Of a DNA stretch of 64,000 bases, positions 59,520 to 64,000 are shown piece by piece (within the stretch, counting starts at the first letter, position 1; every line of letters starts with the position of its first letter). The DNA is from Symbiodinium natans (taxonomy: Eukaryota; Sar; Dinophyceae; Suessiales; Symbiodiniaceae). The position numbers and the translations under genes are program-made. The notes below the pieces were generated by a model. That model saw only the letters and a program-made list of their open reading frames with translations, was not told the origin of the DNA and did no database searches. The stretch spans positions 124,001 to 188,000 of the forward strand of contig CAJNDS010000669.1 in assembly GCA_905221605.1 (NCBI GenBank), given 5' to 3'.

Positions 59520-59725
59520 TGTTAAAACCATTATAGTTACATGTTATATGTAGTTATATATATATATATTATCTTACTAATATGTAATATTACAATATAA
59601 TGCATTAATCATAATATATATGTGTATATATATATATACATTACATAGTAATGATAATTGATAATAATAATAATAATAATAGTAGTAATTAATAACAATA
59701 ATATGAATATTAATTAATCAATACA
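59520..59725. repeat. AT-rich block with (TA)n and (AAT)n
   Basis: About 200 bases of nearly pure A and T, including TATATATATA runs and ATA/ATT triplet repeats, in otherwise balanced DNA. It falls within 100 bp of the right edge of the 8-mer island. There are no genes in it. Confidence 0.9.
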
Positions 59726-59804
59726 ACACAATGCAGGCCCCCTGCCCCCACGAACCCTTCGACGAACCCCGGGGACATTCGGCGAACCTCTGCCGTACCT
59801 TTTT

Positions 59805-61000
59805 CTACTCGACCCCCAAGTTACTGACCCCCTGCGTTTTGCCCTGAGAGGTGACCTGAAGGCTATGCTTGTCACGTAAATCTTTCAAGGCATCCCGCAG
59901 AAATGACAGGCCCCTCCTGTGATTCTTCGTCATTTCTTTCTGGGTTTTCTTGGCCGGTTTCGCCAAACTGGAGTCCCACCGCTTGTCGAACTCATCCGTC
60001 AATGCACTAGCTGGATCCGTGATGTAGTGCTCCTGGGTGTCCCAGGTGTTGCTCAGGTCGCTGCCCAGCATCTCGTCGAGGTACGCCTGGACAGATTGCC
60101 GGTCCAATTGAGGCTTGACACTGCAAAGATCATGCTGAAAGCGTTGCTGCACGACGTCCGAGCACGTGCCGATCAGCTTGCCGACAATGTCCTCCACCCA
60201 GCGCGTAGCTTGTAGCTTGTCAGCCCGACTGTCGTTCAGGACTAAGGAGCAAAAGTAGTCCCCCTGCTGGTCCTTCTGTTCCTTGAACTTGTTGATATCT
60301 TGCATGTGAGTGGTCCAGGCCGCTGTCTTCATGGTGCGCCAGGCCTGGATAATCGCACTTGAGATCAGGTATCCATACCCCCAGCGCGACAGCTTGCATT
60401 CGAGCTCCTCTAGCTGTGTGTCCAGGTGCGCTGCCACCTCGCGTACTGCCTCATTGACCGCCTGCATGCTACGCTGGCTTGGCAAGTTGTCTTCAGGAAG
60501 GTTCTGCTCGACAGCTTTGGCCACCTTCTGCAGACCGGACTGCCAAAGCGTTTTGAAGTCCGCGGAGAGAGGCTTCGCCAGCAGCGCAGATTCCAGCGCC
60601 TTGCTGGCATTGCGGAACAACCTCGGCCCGCATGCGAGGGCAGGGACATCCGACAGCTTGACGTCCTTGCGCAAATTTTCCCATTCCTCCAAGATATGCC
60701 GCACCGTTTCTTGGCCGGGCTTGCCTTCCAGGGGGTAGAGCTTGTACGTGCTGCCGAACAAGTCGGATTCAAACTCATCGCGAGGGAACTTCTGCATCAT
60801 CTCCTCGATGATATGCTTCCAGAGTTTTTGAAAGTGCTCCTTGGCATCGTCGTGCGACTTCATTGTGCCGGGGTTCCTGCTGAGCTTTTGAACCTCTGCC
60901 CGCAGACGTTCGTGTCCCTGCTCGATGGCGCGGCCTGGTTGCTTGAAGCACAAGCTTACGCTGATGCAAAGGCCGCTGCGACAAGCAAGCTACGGCTTAC
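59805..61000 (-). CDS. Helical protein, possible C-terminal part of a very large GTPase-like protein
   Basis: The open frame from about 60975 to 59805 encodes about 390 residues of mostly helical sequence: AKEHFQKLWKHIIEEMMQKF, then FESDLFGSTYKLYPLEGK, WGYGYLISSAIIQAWRTMKT, CSDVVQQRFQHDLCSVK, YLDEMLGSDLSNTW and YITDPASALTDEFDKRW, ending KTQGVSNLGVE. The order and the repeated F..LW/W motifs recall the C-terminal region of interferon-induced very large GTPase-like proteins, which are annotated in several dinoflagellates; this is a pattern impression only. There is no GTP-binding G1 motif here. The frame has no proper ATG near its start; a TCGCAG acceptor at about 60978 suggests an internal exon following the one at 61031-61627. 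Confidence 0.45.
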
Positions 61001-61030
61001 AACATTCTACTGATTGTACAACTCACTGTC

Positions 61031-61627
61031 TCAGCTACTGAACCGTGTTGCTTCTCCAGTAACCCTCAGGCCATCGCTCACAGACTTGTTCTGCATGTGC
61101 AACGTTGCGTCCCGCTGCCACTCGCTCCGTTGCACCTCCAGCTCGGCATTCAACATTCGGCGCATCTCCTCGCAGAATTCGCCGTCGGCCTTTGATTCCT
61201 GTAGCTCCTTGGTAAACCGTTCTTTGACATCACCCATGGCCTCATCAAAGGCTGTGTCCACAGCGACTTGAACCGAGTGAATCGATTCATGAGTGGGCTT
61301 TGTCTCTGCAATGGCACGCCGGCCCTGAAGGTGCTTCTTCCTCGCCTCGACATTGCGAAAGAGTCGGTTCATGTTGTCCGTGATCCACTGCGTCAACGAC
61401 TTCTTGAGCTGAATCTGCCTGATGTCCGCAAAATAGGTCAGATCGGGATAGGACCTGATGGTGTCAAAGATGCTCTTCGCCATGTCCAGCCACTGCAAAA
61501 GGCCTAAGACCTGTCCACCCTTCCCTGCACTGAAGGATGTCACTTCACTCACTTTACTCCACTCTGCAGTCTCGGCTGTCCGCGGCCTTCGATACGATGA
61601 ATCATGCTTGCAGACGTTAAGTCTCAT
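61031..61627 (-). CDS. Helical protein exon, probably 5' part of the 59.8-61.0 kb gene
   Basis: An ATG at 61627 begins MRLNVCKHDSSYRRPRTAET. The frame is helical and charged (SIFDTIRSYPDLTYFADIRQ, QLKKSLTQWITDNMNRLFRN, DEAMGDVKERFTKELQESKA) and closes at 61031. The composition matches the next exon downstream. A GT, GC or GA donor must lie in the last 40 bases; candidates include GAGGGTTAC at about 61074, but I could not choose. Family uncertain, possibly the same very-large-GTPase-like protein. Confidence 0.45.
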   Translation of the reverse strand: MRLNVCKHDSSYRRPRTAETAEWSKVSEVTSFSAGKGGQVLGLLQWLDMAKSIFDTIRSYPDLTYFADIRQIQLKKSLTQWITDNMNRLFRNVEARKKHLQGRRAIAETKPTHESIHSVQVAVDTAFDEAMGDVKERFTKELQESKADGEFCEEMRRMLNAELEVQRSEWQRDATLHMQNKSVSDGLRVTGEATRFSS

Positions 61628-62066
61628 ATATAGCTCTAAACCTGAACCCTAGCAATCCTAACCCTAGTCCGTAAAGCCCAACAGCCTAGGAGCTCTATAA
61701 CTTCATTGAGGCCCCGAAGCTCGAAGCCCTGCGACTTTGAGAAGCGAGCCGGATTGGCAGATCCACAGCGACCAGAGCGCGACCCCCTCCTGTGTCACTC
61801 AGTCACGTAGTCACGGACGCGAACAGTCAGCGATAAGGATGCAAACGCGACGGTGAAATGCCGCCACATGCATGGAAGCATCTCAAAATCCGCTTCTGTA
61901 GTTATATGCATACATGCTGCAATGCGGTCTTCTACCAACTATACTTTCAAAACAGCTTGAGACTGGAAGCTGCAGCCACATGCAGCTCCCTTGCAACAAC
62001 CGAATGCCAGAAATGCTCATGCAAATGCTCATTGCACAGCGAAGCGCTTTGGAGTTTCTTGTTTCT
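61628..62066. other. Spacer, no supported gene
   Basis: There is mixed-composition DNA with a few CCTGAACCCTAGC words near 61640. The 3' exon of the gene to the right, if spliced at GTAAGATG (62110), should be in this interval, but I could not identify it. Confidence 0.4.
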
Positions 62067-63727
62067 TCATCTGCTGCTGAATCGCTCCTGCAACTCGCAG
62101 CATCTTACATGCGTAAGATGGTTTATGTAGTTCTTGCCAAGCTGAAACCAAGCTGTAACCGCCTTGAAGTAGAGCCCTGTGATAAAGTAGTCTTGTTGGC
62201 ACCCGACCCAGTCATTCACGTCTTCATTCTTGAGCTTGTCAGTAATGTCCTCGGTGTAGCAGTGGTACCAGCTGCTGTCGTAGGTGAAGGGCCGGCGGCA
62301 GGCCACTTTCATCACACCCTCAATTTCATGTGTCTTGTGCCAGATAGATCGCATGTAGTAGTCGTCTGGGCACATAAGCCAGCCTTCCTCATTCCATTCA
62401 CGCGAAATCCACTGAGAAGATGTCTCGCCCTTGCCATAAGCCAAGTAAACCTCTTTGTAATACTTGATCTGATCCGAACCTCCTCTTTCGCCGCCAATGC
62501 CAACCCGAAGGCTTTGGAGAAAGAAATTCGTGCCGGACACGCTGCACCAGGTTTCATCGGTTTTCCATGTGCAGTCGAACACTTTTCGGGTGTAAACTCG
62601 GTCTTCGAGGTTCTCCATTGATGTTTCCAAAGACATCGGAAGTGACTTGAACCTTGTGTCTTCCGTGAGCTTGTCTACGAAAACCTTCAGGGTATCATAG
62701 GTGTCCTTCTGAAGTTTATACCACTCTGATCGGGAGGTCTCGTCAGAGCTGTCCCATGGAGACCCGCAGCACTTCACGTCTCGGCACGTCTTATACATCG
62801 CAGCTCCCACCCTTGCCCATCTTTCCTGGTAAGCCTTTGCCTTCTGGGCGAAGTGCGGCGCAAAAACTGAGTCCAACATGACGATTTCGGTGAAACTGCC
62901 CAGTTGCAGCTCAGCCAAAGTTAATGCAGGGAATATCGAGCACTGCTGAGACCAAGCTTCGCATTCGTCGCTGGTCTCGTCCCTCCAGCACTCACCCCAC
63001 AGCTGAGCTTCCAACAAACTTAAGTCATGCTGCAGCATCAGCCACCACATCAGGCACATCTGATTATCCTTGCCGAGGGCGCCCAAGGAGAGCACCTCGG
63101 GCAAGAGCTGCAACGTGCGGACCATGACCTGTAAGGACAACAGTGAGCTTCGAAGCCTCTCAGCCAGTCCTCTCTCGTCCATCATCTCCTTCACATTGTC
63201 CATGATCGTTTCGTAGAGCTTCTCCAGGGGACTTGGCTGGGGGCCGTCCAAAAAACTCAACAAACCACCAAGCTGCGACAGAAGCATGGTTCCAAACAAA
63301 GCAGCAACTGGGTTCATAAAAGTAGAACCGACAGCGAAGACTGTCTCTGCCAAGCTGAATGCTGTCTTGAGGACGTCATTCGGCAGGAATGGTGTTCCAT
63401 CAACCAGCCGCTTCCCGAGCTTGGAGAAGAAATCCAAGCCAGCCTTCAGTGTGGTAGCTACCAAATTTTCCATTTTTGATGCTTCCGCTTCTGCACGAAG
63501 GTCATCAGCCAATTCATTGACGGTCTTTAGAGACTTGATCAGGTCGTCGTCAAACTCCATTGCGTTGGATCTAATGAGACCGGGGCCCCAGCTCTGCAGG
63601 AGACTTGTGCCGTTGACCAAGCTCTGCACGTAGTCATGATGTCGAGCTTCCAATTCTACACCAATGACGGCCGCACCCTTGGACACCACGTCTGGATCCT
63701 CCTCAGGACGAAGCTGCCGAGGCAAGC
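62067..63727 (-). CDS. Delta-endotoxin-N-like helical protein with three C-terminal Cys/Trp repeats (partial)
   Basis: One 552-codon frame. A GTTGCAG acceptor directly precedes it at 63727, so 5' exons are missing. Residues about 60-170 hold two hydrophobic helical stretches (VGSTFMNPVAALFGTMLLSQ). Residues 165-320 follow the helix order of the N-terminal pore-forming bundle of crystal toxins, with an LTLAELQLGSFTEIVMLDS segment where those proteins have their conserved helix 7. The resemblance is by eye and should be tested. The C-terminus has about three repeats of a 45-residue unit (CSVSGTNFFLQSLRV, CPDDYYMRSIWHK, CQQDYFITGLYFK) each closing near a VACRRP or VRCCEL motif. No receptor-binding crystal-toxin domains are seen. 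A GTAAGATG donor-like site at 62110 may end the exon before the stop. Role unknown: a membrane-active protein is only one possibility. Confidence 0.5.
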
Positions 63728-63729
63728 TG

Positions 63730-64000
63730 CAACGCGCAATTTCTGAATACTAGGTGTGCTTTAGGCAAGCCAAAGTAAATGTGGTCGTTTCAGAACCCTC
63801 GGCTACTGTGATCACACCGCTCAGGCTTTTGATTCAGTGGTTTGGTGGTCACTCAAGCAAACGCTGCTCCTGCAACCTGCTTCGCAAGTGTTGCTGAATG
63901 CCATGGCGCACCGCCTGTACGAGTGAAACCTGGGAAGATTGATGCACCTGCGGCGAGACTGCAAGTGCAGGCTTCGTATGCGCAGCTTCAGTTTCGAGCA
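63730..64000. other. Right edge, unresolved
   Basis: Should contain an intron and perhaps an upstream exon of the 62.07-63.73 kb gene. I see no clear frame in it. Confidence 0.3.

Overview
The window looks like nuclear DNA of a dinoflagellate, most likely Symbiodiniaceae-like. The reasons are: a head-to-tail pair of intronless RACK1 genes with very similar sequence; short spliceosomal introns, two of which seem to use GA rather than GT as donor; TTTAGGG-type heptamers, intact and decayed, scattered through non-coding DNA; and many mono-, di- and trinucleotide repeats. A close relative cannot be named from sequence alone. All supported genes lie on the minus strand.

Layout. 1-9.85 kb is gene-poor, with decayed CCCTAAA-like repeats, long C/G runs (84 C at 2450) and a dispersed repeat shared with 12.3 kb. 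9.85-10.9 kb holds a predicted secreted Cys-rich protein built from three 333-bp units that look identical by eye. 10.9-33.4 kb has no convincing gene but contains a 179-bp tandem repeat at 25.35-26.5 kb. 33.46-35.8 kb holds the tandem RACK1 genes (period 1253 bp). 35.8-40.8 kb is empty apart from simple repeats.

40.9-59.45 kb is a distinct island. Its minus-strand genes have short introns: a basic/coiled-coil protein, a nuclear-looking basic Ser/Pro-rich protein, a transposase-like protein (interrupted by a 100-N gap), a C5-cytosine DNA methyltransferase whose motifs I to X can be spliced together across four exons, and Pro/Ala-rich low-complexity exons. Across the island, in exons in all three frames as well as in introns and spacers, an oriented 8-mer (GANGGRCC on plus, GGYCCNTC on minus) recurs about every 60-80 bp. 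It is rare in the flanks. This is the most unusual signal in the window. The island also carries paired GCGCCG palindromes at a fixed 27-bp spacing, a 53-bp-arm hairpin and a 15-bp hairpin array.

The right edge of the island is marked by a telomere-like block (58.3-58.8 kb) and an AT-rich block (59.5-59.7 kb). Beyond it, 59.8-61.6 kb has exons of a helical protein that may resemble the C-terminus of very large GTPases. 62.07-63.73 kb has an exon resembling the delta-endotoxin N-terminal helical domain, followed by three Cys/Trp repeats. Exon joins are inferred by eye from reading frame and splice dinucleotides.
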